Numbered from the stretch's first letter, positions 22,901 to 34,843 are shown. The stretch is DNA of 64,000 nucleotides from Solea solea (GCF_958295425.1 NC_081143.1:26402586-26466585); one strand, 5' to 3'. Numbers and translations are program-made. Notes: a model not told the origin generated them from the sequence alone.

Positions 22901-25371
22901 TGTCGTCCAAAATGTGACAAAAAAGTCATATTATAGTATGTCGTCCAAAATGTGACAAAAAAGTCATAGGTTAGTATGTCGTCCAAAATGTGACCAAAAA
23001 GTCATACTATAGTATGTCGTCCAAAATGTGATCAAAAAGTCATACTATAGTATGTCGTCCAAAATGTGACAAAAAAGTCAAATTATAGTATGTCGTCCAA
23101 AATGTGACAAAAAAGTCATAGGTTAGTATGTCGTCCAAAATGTGACAAAAAAGTCATATTATAGTATGTCGTCCAAAATGTGACAAAAAAGTCATAGGTT
23201 AGTATGTCGTCCAAAATGTGACCAAAAAGTCATACTATAGTATGTCGTCCAAAATGTGATCAAAAAGTCATACTATAGTATGTCGTCCAAAATGTGATCA
23301 AAAAGTCATACTATAGTATGTCGTCCAAAATGTGACAAAAAAGTCATATTATAGTATGTCGTCCAAAATGTGACAAAAAAGTCATAGGTTAGTATGTTGT
23401 CCAAAATGTGACCAAAAAGTCATACTATAGTATGTCGTCCAAAATGTGATCAAAAAGTCATAGGTAAGTATGTCGTCCAAAATGTGACCAAAAAGTCATA
23501 GGTTAGTATGTCGTCCAAAATGTGACAAAAAAGTCATACTATAGTATGTCGTCCAAAATGTGACAAAAAAGTCATAGGTTAGTATGTCGTCCAAAATGTG
23601 ACCAAAAAGTCATAGGTTAGTATGTCGTCCAAAATGTGAGATAAAAGTCATAGGTTAGTATGTCGTCCAAAATGTGACAAAAAAGTCATACTATAGTATG
23701 TCGTCCAAAATGTGACCAAAATGTGACAAAAAAGTCATAGGTTAGTATGTCGTCCAAAATGTGACCAAAAAGTCATAGGTTAGTATGTCGTCCAAAATGT
23801 GACCAAAAAGTCATAGGTTTGTATGTTGTCCAAAATGTGACCAAAAAGTCATAGGTTAGTATGTCGTCCAAAATGTGACAAAAAAGTCATATTATAGTAT
23901 GTCGTCCAAAATGTGACAAAAAAGTCATAGGTTAGTATGTCGTCCAAAATGTGACCAAAAAGTCATACTATAGTATGTCGTCCAAAATGTGATCAAAAAG
24001 TCATACTATAGTATGTCGTCCAAAATGTGACAAAAAAGTCATATTATAGTATGTCGTCCAAAATGTGACAAAAAAGTCATAGGTTAGTATGTCGTCCAAA
24101 ATGTGACAAAAAAGTCATATTATAGTATGTCGTCCAAAATGTGACAAAAAAGTCATAGGTTAGTATGTCGTCCAAAATGTGACCAAAAAGTCATACTATA
24201 GTATGTCGTCCAAAATGTGATCAAAAAGTCATACTATAGTATGTCGTCCAAAATGTGACAAAAAAGTCATATTATAGTATGTCGTCCAAAATGTGACAAA
24301 AAAGTCATAGGTTAGTATGTTGTCCAAAATGTGACCAAAAAGTCATACTATAGTATGTCGTCCAAAATGTGATCAAAAAGTCATAGGTAAGTATGTCGTC
24401 CAAAATGTGACCAAAAAGTCATAGGTTAGTATGTCGTCCAAAATGTGACAAAAAAGTCATACTATAGTATGTCGTCCAAAATGTGACAAAAAAGTCATAG
24501 GTTAGTATGTCGTCCAAAATGTGACCAAAAAGTCATAGGTTAGTATGTCGTCCAAAATGTGAGATAAAAGTCATAGGTTAGTATGTCGTCCAAAATGTGA
24601 CAAAAAAGTCATACTATAGTATGTCGTCCAAAATGTGACCAAAATGTGACAAAAAAGTCATAGGTTAGTATGTCGTCCAAAATGTGACCAAAAAGTCATA
24701 GGTTAGTATGTCGTCCAAAATGTGACCAAAAAGTCATAGGTTTGTATGTTGTCCAAAATGTGACCAAAAAGTCATAGGTTAGTATGTCGTCCAAAATGTG
24801 ACAAAAAAGTCATATTATAGTATGTCGTCCAAAATGTGACAAAAAAGTCATAGGTTAGTATGTCGTCCAAAATGTGACCAAAAAGTCATACTATAGTATG
24901 TCGTCCAAAATGTGATCAAAAAGTCATACTATAGTATGTCGTCCAAAATGTGACAAAAAAGTCATATTATAGTATGTCGTCCAAAATGTGACAAAAAAGT
25001 CATAGGTTAGTATGTCGTCCAAAATGTGACAAAAAAGTCATATTATAGTATGTCGTCCAAAATGTGACAAAAAAGTCATAGGTTAGTATGTCGTCCAAAA
25101 TGTGACCAAAAAGTCATACTATAGTATGTCGTCCAAAATGTGATCAAAAAGTCATACTATAGTATGTCGTCCAAAATGTGACAAAAAAGTCATATTATAG
25201 TATGTCGTCCAAAATGTGACAAAAAAGTCATAGGTTAGTATGTTGTCCAAAATGTGACCAAAAAGTCATACTATAGTATGTCGTCCAAAATGTGATCAAA
25301 AAGTCATAGGTAAGTATGTCGTCCAAAATGTGACCAAAAAGTCATAGGTTAGTATGTCGTCCAAAAAGTCA
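10946..25371. repeat. Satellite array of a 38-bp unit, right block with higher-order repeats
   Basis: The same 38-bp unit continues for about 380 copies. Rare variant units serve as landmarks. GTGTGTTGTCC lies at 11071, 14224, 17377 and 19658 (spacings 3153, 3153 and 2281). TTAGTGTCATCC lies at 11789, 12508, 14942, 15661, 18057 and 20756. These show block duplications of an 83-unit segment. From about 22.5 kb a different higher-order repeat appears: GACCAAAATGTGAC at 22753, 23714 and 24637 (spacings 961 and 923). The array ends abruptly near 25371, about 200 bp before the presumed 3' end of arhgdia. Confidence 0.97.
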
Positions 25372-25569
25372 CGTGCGTGGGTGTGACTTTTTACCTTTTT
25401 TGAAAATAAAAATCCCTGAAATCTCTTTAATTCCTGGCTATACTTAGACAATCGCTTACTACACTTAGACATAAAACCCCTGAATAAAACCACCTTAGAA
25501 TGACAGAAAACGTACATCACTTCTCCAGGTAACTCACATTTCTCCATTCATGTGTAAAAGCATCAAAGT
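25372..25569. other. Spacer between satellite and arhgdia 3' end
   Basis: A short AT-rich unique spacer. No gene, repeat or signal was recognised. Confidence 0.4.
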
Positions 25570-28202
25570 TCTCGAGGCAGAGTTGAGCAAAATCTTTATT
25601 GACTGAGTCGAGCAATCACAAATGACGACAGCGTACACAACCCCACCAGCATGCCAGCGTTTTCATACAAACTGTACAATGTGAAGGAATGTATGGAGCA
25701 AAACAAACAAGTTTATTTACTGACGAGGAAAAAATAAAAATAAAAATCATCTGGTCCAGTTCATGTTATAATAAAAGTCAATTCAATGTGACTGCTCATC
25801 TGTGTTTGTTTTCTCTGTAGTAGTGTTTTATTTTATTGTTTTTTAAAGTGGGTCAGTTTAGTTTTTTTTGTCCTCACTTCAGGCTCCACCTCTTCCTACG
25901 CTTTTCTCTGCTACAACTTTGCGCTAACTTCCTGAATGCTGCGAGCTACCAGTTAAGTAGTCTGAGTGTGTGTGTGTGTGTGTGGGGGGGGTCTTCATAT
26001 GACAATGATGTAGATTAAGGCAACATATTTTTAAAAAATGAGGCTAAATTTGTGATGTTTGTCGCCATTTTTCCTCGACGTGATCATAGTCACTGCTAAG
26101 GCCTCATGGCTAAAAAGCAACAATGTTAGTGTTGGTTAATGTGTTCATTTTTCTCTCTGTTTGGTTTCTTTTTCTCCTAATGTTAACATTCATTCATTCG
26201 TACGGAAGCGCATCGACAAAATACAATGTTATTTGTAATTATTGAAATACTTTTTCCAGGAAAACCTTTTTTTCTACATTGTTTTTTGGAATTCATGAGA
26301 TCATTTCAAGTGAGTAGCATTTATCCAACTGATCTTAGAGGGAAAGGGAAAATTGGAAAGAAAAGTTGAACTGGGACACGTTTGCTTCCAGTGGTGCAGT
26401 CAAGAAAGAAAGAAAGAAAGAATCTCATTAATTCAAAAAAACAGCCACATTTTTTGTTTAAGGCGAACACGATACACTTCCGTACATTCTCCTGCAGTTA
26501 TGAGGTGCTTTAGTTTCGGGGGCGGTGAGTATGTGCAGAGCTGTATCTGAGTAACCTGTATAAACAAATCTCCACTACAACCGGGCTACAGGTGACGTGG
26601 TAGCGAGAGAAATAAGCCCTTTTGATATACAGAGTACTCGACAGGAAGCGCCGCTCATGCACAGAAGGCGAGCTCTCGTCACAAGAGAAGAAGCAGTCGA
26701 TACAATAAGGCAGCGACCCTTATCCTTTTCACTCCCGTGTTCACTTTGGCCCCGGGTCCCTCGCTTTGAGACCCCGTTCAGACCTCAGAGATCCCTTCGC
26801 ATACAGACTGTTTCACTCCTGGTGTTTAACCGCGTCTCCTGTGACCACACTGCGCCTGCGGAAATAAAAGCACGTTTTTAAACGAGTCGATTACTACTCG
26901 CGCTGCTGTAACATGAAATAAGATTGTAAGAATAAATAAGAAACGCTGCGAAACCGCGTCGGATCAGAGGACTTCAGCGAAGGAGACGGTCAAGTTTTTA
27001 ACACGTCGGACTGCACGCGTGTCAAGTGAGTCAAGGCTCTTCTCGCGCCGCTGTAACATAAAATAAGATTAGTGTTCATAGTGTAAAAATGTTGTGAAAC
27101 CATGGCGGAGGAGATGGTCCTCTAGAGATCACTCCTGGTATTGGACCACAACTGGTTTCCTCCTGTCCTTTATTCAAATGCAGACGGACGTCATGACCGT
27201 TTTTGCAAGAACAAAATCAAGGTTTTTTTTCACATTTGTGCCGAGGAAAACCTCAAGTGAATCGAAGCTCTTCTCGCGTTGCTGTAACATAAAGTAAGAT
27301 TAGTGTTCATAGTGTAAACTGCGAGACCACATCAGATCAGGTCTCTCATCCATCCCGAGGTCGGCTTTCATTCAAACACGCTCAAGAATGTGGACTCATT
27401 CTCGTAGTATAGAACCCAAACTTATCTCGATCACGATGGATGTTAATACGAGGTCTGAACGAGGTCTTTCGGGGAAAATAAGAGGGAGACGCAGCTCTGA
27501 ATTCTTTCTTTGTTTTTGTTTTCCAAGGCAAGTTTTGGTAAACAAACAGCAAGCAAAGGAATGTTGGATGCAGCAGCGGGGGTCGAAGGGGGGGGGGTCG
27601 GGGTGGTTGGACATGGTGGGGTCTGCCATGAACACAGCAGCTGATTAAACAGTGAAGTGAATACAGTCACGTCACACGACAATTGATACAATCATATATA
27701 TAATACATATATATATATAAAAAAAGGCAAAGAAAAGTTGATTGTACAGTAGCGTTTCCACATGTACTTGATACTGAGAGAGGAAGACACCATTCTGGAA
27801 AGGCGGGGGGGGGGGGGGAGGGTAATCTCTTTAAGCAGCGGGAAAAAGTGGGAGGAAATTAAAAAAAAAAAAAAGGAGGCAAAGGCGTGAGGAGATAAGG
27901 TGCTACATGACAGCGCAGGGTGGGAGTGGGGTTGCAGGTTAGTGGAAAGCGGTGCTGTATCAGGCAGGTACAGAGACTATGGGGGGGGTGGGGGTTGCTG
28001 CTGCTGCTACTGTTGCTGCTGCCAGTGCTGACAACGAAGCGGGAAATAAGGCATGAAAAGTGCACGACCGTGTAAAAACAAAACAAGGCTGGAAATGGTG
28101 AACGCAGAGCAGGGGTTGGTGGGCTGGGGGGGGGGGTGCGATGGAGAGGTGGAGGCGGAATGAGCGCGGTGGCCAAAACACAGAGGCCTCTTTTCTTTTC
28201 TT
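25570..28202 (-). other. Presumed long 3' UTR of arhgdia
   Basis: No coding sequence is recognisable between the arhgdia stop codon and the satellite. TTTATT at about 25591, which is AATAAA on the minus strand, is a plausible poly(A) signal; another is near 25712. The UTR would be about 2.6 kb. It contains three diverged copies of a block with CTCGCGCCGCTGTAACAT (near 26898, 27042 and 27270), a TG/G run near 25967, and G runs near 27580 and 27807 that are C runs in the transcript. The length and poly(A) choice are inferred. Confidence 0.45.
26890..27345. repeat. Three diverged direct repeats in the arhgdia 3' region
   Basis: The block CGCGCCGCTGTAACATAAAA, followed by TAAGATTAGTGTTCATAGTG, occurs near 27042 and, with a few changes, near 27270. 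A more diverged copy is near 26898. The spacing is uneven (about 145 and 228 bp), so this is a local segmental duplication and not a simple tandem repeat. Confidence 0.75.
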
Positions 28203-31200
28203 TTAGTCTTTCCAGTCTTTCTTGACGTTGAGGTTCCACTCCCAGGACAGGTGGTCGTGCTGGTCGTCGTCGGTGAACTTGGACTTGATGTTGTAGTTGC
28301 CGCGGGCCAGTGTGCCTTTAGGAGCCTCCTCCACCGTGGTCAGGAACTCGTACTCGGCCGAACGAGGCCCGTAGCTGCCCACCATGTAGTCCGACTTATC
28401 GACTGTTTACAAACAGAGGGGGGGGGGGAAATCAAACTGTCAAAAACTGTTACCGGACAAAAAGTTGAAATCAAGCAGGTGTCGTTGGAGCAGGAAACCA
28501 TCTAAAATCGTGCAGGACAAGAGTCCCCAAAGACCAGGATTGTGGAAACACTGTTCTATAATGTTCTCAAATAATGCACTATCTTTGTTAGGTCCATAAT
28601 TATTTTGTCATTTTGCCTCCGTACACCATCACAGCGTGAATTTGAAATGAAACACTGAAGATGTGATTAAAGTGTGGACTCTCAGTTTTACTCTGAGGGA
28701 TTGAACAAAATAATTCCTTTAACTGTTGTCTTATTTTTTATTACATTACATTACATGTCATTTAGCAGACGCTTTTATCCAAAGCGACTTACAATGGAAT
28801 CAAGTACAATTTTAGCCAGGGGTGGAATCGAACTTGCGACCATGATGTCTTTCGTACACAAGGTAGGGTCTTAACCACTGAGCTGTCATGATTTGAGTTT
28901 GTCTCATTGTTTCCGAGTCCCTGAAAATAATTCCTCAACGGTGAATGCAAATCTTTTGTTCAATCCTTCAAATTAAAAATGAGGGTCCAACTGTACATGG
29001 ACCTTGATTTTTTTACATGAAAATAAAACATTTTGAAATATGTAATAAAGGAAAAAGGTGTTGTTATATCCTCCAATTTCTATTTTCAATGAGCCTCTTT
29101 ACCCTGATATTTACATTCAAAATTCAACCTCCATTAGAAGTAAAAAGGCGACAATGACAGGCAATAATGACGCATCGTGTACAAATTGAGAGTTCGCTCA
29201 TTTACGTTGGGTGCAAATCGCCATGGATGCCCACAATCAAAATGGCCGACTTCCTGTTGAGTTGAGGCCATGGTTATGGTTTCAGAAAATTTGGTGGAAC
29301 TCTATTTTGCCTGTTTGCACTTTAGGGGGCGCTTTAGAGCCTTTGAGCAACACACAGGTCTGGGAACTATGACAATATCGCATTTTTGCCAGACCTGACC
29401 TTCATGCCAATTTTCAAGAGTTTTTATGCACGTTAATCTGCTCAAAAATGACCACAAAGCCACAGATAGAATAATAATATGATGGATCACGATAGGTTCC
29501 TCACACAAATGTGTACGTTTATAGTGTCTCAGCAGCAGTTTGTAAGCAGAAAGATTGAAATTTCAGCAAAAAAACAACCAAAAAAAAATATTTAACAAGG
29601 TAATTTCTTGTTAAATCCAGATTTTCAGAAGAGTAAAAAGAATCCACTCACTCCTCATTCCTTTCCTGAACATGTGCTGCACATACTTCAGACCTGAAAC
29701 AATCTCCCTGTTCACCTGAGAGAGGAGACAAGATTAAAAACACATGATCTCGACCTTAAAGTGAACAGAAAGGAAGAAAAGAAAAAAAAAAGCTCATTTA
29801 TAAAATAATGCAAGTAGATTATGATGATTTATTATTATTTATTTATTTATTATCATATAAAAACACAACACTACTGATGAGACTTCCTGGTATTTATATA
29901 AGTTCATTTTACTTCTAGTGACACAAATAAACACTGAGATTATATTAAAACAGTTACACTTTTCATAATGACAGTAAATAAAACAAGAGAAAAACAGTGG
30001 TAGTGTGTTTGACTGCAGCGCTCACCTTAAAGTTGATCTTTATTTTGTATTCAACTCCCTCCTTCAGAACAAATGCCTGCTTTTTAAAGGCTTCCAGGTC
30101 TCCTGTTTAAAAATAAAGACAAAAGAAAAGAGAAATTAAGCTCCATTTCTCTGCTTTCCAGTAGTTTTTTGAATATTCTCGATATCACAAACGGTCTAGG
30201 AGTTATGGCAACAGACGTGCTCATGCTTTTTGTCTTGAATCCTTCTTTTCTTGTGCTTGTGAAAAGCTCTACATAAATAGAATGCATTATTATTATTATA
30301 ATCATTGTTAAATACAAGGTACGTCTGTCTGCTAATCGTCCAAATGTCCATCAGGTCGACTGATGTTGGTTTTTCAAGGTTGATATAGCCAACGACTGAT
30401 TTTTGGATCCAATACGCCGCGTTTAACGTACACATTACAATCTCTGGATATGTTGAAATGTACAAACTTGTTCAAGGCTTTAAATGTTTATCAATACTTA
30501 AACTTCATGAACAAAAACTAGGGAATTTACACCCATACTTTATTGATCGCACACTGGGGAAATACAAGTACAAGTTTACAAAAAGTGTATATTACAACTA
30601 GAGCTGCAACTAACGATTATTTTCATAGTCATGAACAAAGCTTCAAACCGATTATCAAAATAGCTGTCGATTAATTTACTAATCGATTAATAATCTATTA
30701 ATTGTTTCAGCTCTGATTACAACTAGAAACAATATTAAACAAAAAAGTGCTGTACGGTTAACATACAGTAGTAAAAACGCAGATACTGATAAATCAGCAA
30801 TAATTAGTCGACAGAGAAATTCAGTGATTTTACTTCACAGCAAGCTAAAAATGATGATTTTCTCTATGGACCCTGGTGCAGGAGAGTGAACGGTTTAAAA
30901 ACTCATATCATAGCATTTTGTTACAGTGGCTAAAATTAGTTTTTCCTTGTGTCCAAAGTGTGTAGAAGGAAAACGTGAAAGACATTTGTGTTGAAATGAT
31001 AAAGTATGTAAAGCATGTGCTGGTAATACGTGCCACAACATGTCGTCACAAAGCTTTTCTACTTCAAGTCTTTATTAGGCACACTTGTTCAAATGCCTGG
31101 TATGAAAAATAATAAATTAAATAACAAAAGTATAAAGGATTCCACTGTGTACAGAAACACAAACAGGGACTCACTCACCTTGCAGGTCCAGGACCAGGGG

Positions 31201-31694
31201 GTTAGGAGCGGCCTCACACAACAGAGTCATCCGGGTCACCTGGACATGGGAACACTGCGAACCAGTGGGATCTGAGAAATAAACATAAAAATGGACAGAT
31301 TTATAACTGCAGAAATCGACGGTACGATGATTGTCTGAGGAAAAAACAAACCAAAAACACGGTTTCAATATCGCAACACAATCTTACATCTCCACTGTAC
31401 TACACTTCAAATGTAGTTGGAAACTCAGATTTTGAGGCTTGCAAACATCATCTCTTCAGAAGGAGACGTGAAGAATTCAATTTCACACACAAACACTGAA
31501 TTACCAGTCTCAGCGACGTCAGCGCCGAGCAGAGTTTCCTTATATTTGCGCAGGCTCTCGTCGTCCTTGTCCAGCTCCTGGATCTCTTTCAACGACTTCT
31601 GGGCAGGAGGCCTGTAGTTCACCGACTCTGGTTCCTCATTTTCGGCGGCGATGGCTGCTAGCTGCTCGGGAGTCACCTCGTCATCCTCAGCCAT
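28203..31694 (-). CDS. arhgdia: Rho GDP-dissociation inhibitor alpha (ARHGDIA)
   Basis: Five coding exons: 31505-31694, 31179-31271, 30026-30102, 29652-29715 and 28203-28402. All have GT-AG borders and the phases fit, giving 207 residues against 204 in human. The start is [20 protein letters not shown]. The N-terminal arm carries the conserved [15 protein letters not shown]. The immunoglobulin-like sandwich includes [20 protein letters not shown] and ends [14 protein letters not shown], the family signature. The protein extracts prenylated Rho, Rac and Cdc42 from membranes and holds them GDP-bound in the cytosol, with the isoprenyl tail in the sandwich pocket. The ending KKDWKD and the overall match favour the alpha paralog. 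The ATG lies two bases inside its exon (acceptor CTCTCAG, then AC-ATG), so a non-coding first exon is needed; a fitting one is at 38628 and above. Confidence 0.95.
28741..28890 (-). mobile_element. tRNA-derived SINE in arhgdia intron
   Basis: Read on the minus strand, it begins GACAGCTCAGTGGTTAAG (A-box-like), then GGTCGCAAGTTCGATTCC (B box), then the body AAGTCGCTTTGGATAAAAGC and the tail (ATGTA)n/ATGTAATG. This is the classic layout of a tRNA-head SINE with a LINE-type 3' tail, common in fish. It sits in the intron between the last two coding exons of arhgdia, in the same orientation as the gene. A 3' fragment of the same family, in the opposite orientation, is at 33676-33728. Confidence 0.85.
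29160..29515. repeat. Dispersed repeat (AAATGGCCGACTTCCTGTTG type)
   Basis: Contains AAATGGCCGACTTCCTGTTG, then TTTAGGGGGCGCTTTAGAGC, then CCAGACCTGACCTTCATGCC, in the order I know from a widespread fish repeat of unknown class. It is intronic in arhgdia. The short open frame on the minus strand is not credible. Confidence 0.55.
30150..30305. repeat. Dispersed repeat sharing TATCACAAAC...TAGGAGTTA
   Basis: GATATCACAAACGGTCTAGG at about 30180 matches GATATCACAAACCGTGTAGG near 44562, in the anapc11 intron. It is followed by AAAGCTCTACATAAATAGAA and an ATT microsatellite, a frequent fish repeat end. It lies just upstream of arhgdia coding exon 30026-30102. Confidence 0.5.
30598..30722. repeat. 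Dispersed element of the GCTGCAACTAACGATTA / ATCGATTAAT family
   Basis: It begins AGAGCTGCAACTAACGATTA and continues with AATCGATTAATAATC, ending TTTCAGCTCTG, so both ends carry an inverted AGAGCTG-like sequence. This is a very common non-autonomous fish element. Further copies, some truncated or reversed, are near 33325-33610, 34880-35070, 44625-44720, 50560-50745, 51790-51930, 52300-52625 and 61130-61440. Confidence 0.65.
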
Positions 31695-33324
31695 GTCTGA
31701 GAGGAAGGGTAAACAAGAGGCTTATTCAAAACAGTTCAGTTCAGTTCAGACAGATTTATTTGTTCTAACAGACCCAGAACCAGACATGCATAGAAGTTAC
31801 AAATCAGTAAATAAACAAACAAGCAGCACAGAGGACACCCTTTGGTGCCCTCGTCTGGCACAAGTTTAAGAGCAAAGGCAGTAATTTACAGGACTATGAT
31901 ACATGAATGAATAAAATAAGTCAATACCATCTTGTCCACTAATTTTGTGTAAATCAAACACATTAGTGCTAATGCTACAGCCTTTTCAAAAGACATAATT
32001 CACCAACTGAGAAAAGATATTCGTCTCCCATAAAGAAGAATTAAGCCGCCCACATCATGACTCAGCTAAAATGCTGTTACTGATGTTTTAGTAAAAGTTT
32101 TACAGTGTGTGTGAAGCATGTGATATATAGGGTTTAACATTTAAGATTTACGATATCCAGACATTTCAACCAGTATCAGACCAATACTGATACTACCTGG
32201 TAGGCATGATTTTCAATTTGAAACATCAGATGAAGAAAATATTGCAGTTTGTGTCAGTTTCATGAAGTATTTCCATCATATTTTGGTGTTATTTATGGCA
32301 TCAGTGGTACGTCTTGGCCACTATGGATACAGAATAGGTACAGAACAATTAAATGAAATCATCTCCTAATCCTGATACAATACGGCTCATAAGGAGGCAC
32401 AATATTTAATAAAGACAAAATGTGTGGAAAAAAATGACCATTTTAGATCAAATATTGTCCTGGGCTATGCACATCATACTCATCTTTGTTTCTCACAGAT
32501 CTGCAAAAAATATCACACAGTAATCATTTTAAATATGTTACTCAAATGGAAAAGAGAATAATCACAATAGCAATTTCAGGCAAAATTATCGCAATTAGAT
32601 ATTTATTCAAATGAACTAATTCCTAAGAAAAGTAAAACTTTTGCAAACGCACAATGTGACGTGATTTCTTCTTGTATTATTTCCAAAAAGACACTTCATG
32701 GACAAACAGTTTAATGGATGTGTTGCTGCTCTGTGAGTTTGTGCTGGTAACTCAGCAGCATCATCAGCAGCAGCAGCATTTATCTTAAAAGTGCTGTTGA
32801 TGACCTAACTCTGCCGTGTGATATCATCTGAGCACATTTCCCTGAAACACCATCACCTCCAGGAGGAGGACGAGGAGGAAGTGAGGCATCACATGAAACA
32901 CAGCCAATCCCCCTGAGGCCGGTCCTTCACAGGCCCAGACAATATATGTAGGTCAAAGGAAAACACTCTGATCCTGTGCTATGAGAAAAATTTACCTGCA
33001 GGAGGTAATAAAAAAAAGAGAAAAATCCTAGTTTGGTATCTTGTTGTCATTATATAGTAAAACAGGCTACTGCTCTCATCATGTACCACACTTATAACAC
33101 AATGTTTTAGGGCTCAATTTTCATCATTTCATAAATTATTCCACTTTAACAATGTATTTTGTTATACAGAGCAATGAAACCAGAAAATATTCACATTTAA
33201 CGTCCGAAAAATTAACCAATTATCATGAAAGTTGACGATTAATTAATGATCAATGCTAGGACACAAATTCATATAAGATAATACTATGAGATGGAAAATG
33301 GTGTTGTTGAAGAGCAATCTGAAG

Positions 33325-33728
33325 TAGGGCTGCAACGATTATTAATTGATAAATGAAATATTTTGACAATCATTTAATCAATGATTCTGATTTTACAGCT
33401 CCTTAAATGTCAGTATTTCCTGGTTTCTTTGCTCCATTTGACAAAGAAATCATTAAAAACTGAATCACTTTGGTTTGTGGACAAAACAAGGCATTCAAGA
33501 ACATCATATCATTTCCAGGTTTGGTACGGACCAAACTCGATTCATCGAGAAAAATAATAGTTATAGCGCTAATCTCAAGTATATGCAGACAACGATTTCT
33601 GCACATCAACAAAACAGATGAAAATAGACAATTGAAAGACAAATAGTGAAATACCTGGCTGATTGTACTCAACTTCCTTGTAAGTTGCTTTGGATAAAAG
33701 CGTCTGCTAAATGACATGTAATGTAATG
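33325..33728 (+). repeat. Dispersed element followed by a truncated SINE tail
   Basis: 33325-33610 starts GTAGGGCTGCAACGATTATT and carries CTGGTTTCTTTGCTCCATTT, both typical of the ATCGATTAAT family; the same internal run is found near 52440. 33676-33728 is the SINE 3' part GCTTTGGATAAAAGCGTCTG with its ATGTAATG tail, the reverse orientation of the SINE at 28741-28890. Confidence 0.65.
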
Positions 33729-34605
33729 AAATAAAAAGCTAATTTAGGCTCAGTTAAAAGGACTTGGGTCAATTCTGACCACAAATAAACTTGTTTATCA
33801 AGTCCCCATTTCCCTACAATAGGGTTGGCTGCTTGCTTTGGAGATTAATCTAAGGTAAGAAAGTCCTCTGTAGAAACAAAACGAGCAACAAAGACAGGAA
33901 AAGCACAGCTTATTCCAAGAGACATGGAATAATACACCCACTACAGCACAACACGACCCAAAATCCCTGGGTGATTCTCAAACAACGCACCCAAACCATT
34001 CTAATTCAAGTCCTTCCCTTAAGAGTTATATTCTCCTGCAACATCTTAATGTTTGTTGTTTGTCTTTAGTCCTTGTACTGCATGAATATCGATAAGTCAA
34101 AGTCATTCCAGCAACATTTTGTCTTTGTTTTGAGCTCTGCTGGCTGCTCCCGGAGAGAGAACCATTTCAGTTTGTACTGTGGAAACAATAAATTCTTCAC
34201 TGTTGTGCCAAAAGGGAAGTCAAGACTGCAGACATGTCCTGCAGTGAACTGCTAATCCAGAAAATATCAGAGGCCACTGGAGGTTTCACCTCTAATCTTA
34301 AAGTTAAGAAGAAGCGCCTTAGATTTGAGCTGGAATGTCCTCAAGAAACGTCTAACTGACACGGATTAACTGACATTTAGAGAACTCCGGCCTGGATGAA
34401 CGAGGCTGAAACTCTCACTGAAATGTGGAGTAAACGGATAAAAGATTTGTTTACTGACCTGTTTTGACTATTGTTTAATTGTTCCTTTGATTCTCCTCAA
34501 TAAACTGATTTATTTAGTTTTTCTTTCCTTCCTGTATCTTTGGTATTTTTGCTGGTATTTTTTTTCTTAAAGTGACGTTACAAATAAACATTAAACTTTT
34601 TTGTG

Positions 34606-34681
34606 GATTATACACACACGTATATATATATATATATATATACACATATATATATATACACACATACATACACACATATAT

Positions 34682-34737
<56 letters not shown>

Positions 34738-34739
34738 AC

Positions 34740-34774
<35 letters not shown>

Positions 34775-34811
34775 TATATATATACACACATATATGTATA
34801 TATATATACAC

Positions 34812-34843
<32 letters not shown>

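Noticed and set aside
7079..25371. Resemblance to a CRISPR array (regular short repeats)
   Set aside because: There are no unique spacers between repeats, the unit is continuous, and the surrounding genes are spliced vertebrate genes.
7079..25371. Interstitial telomere, because many units contain GGTTAG
   Set aside because: Only one such hexamer occurs per 38-bp unit and it is never in tandem; the rest of the unit is unrelated to TTAGGG.
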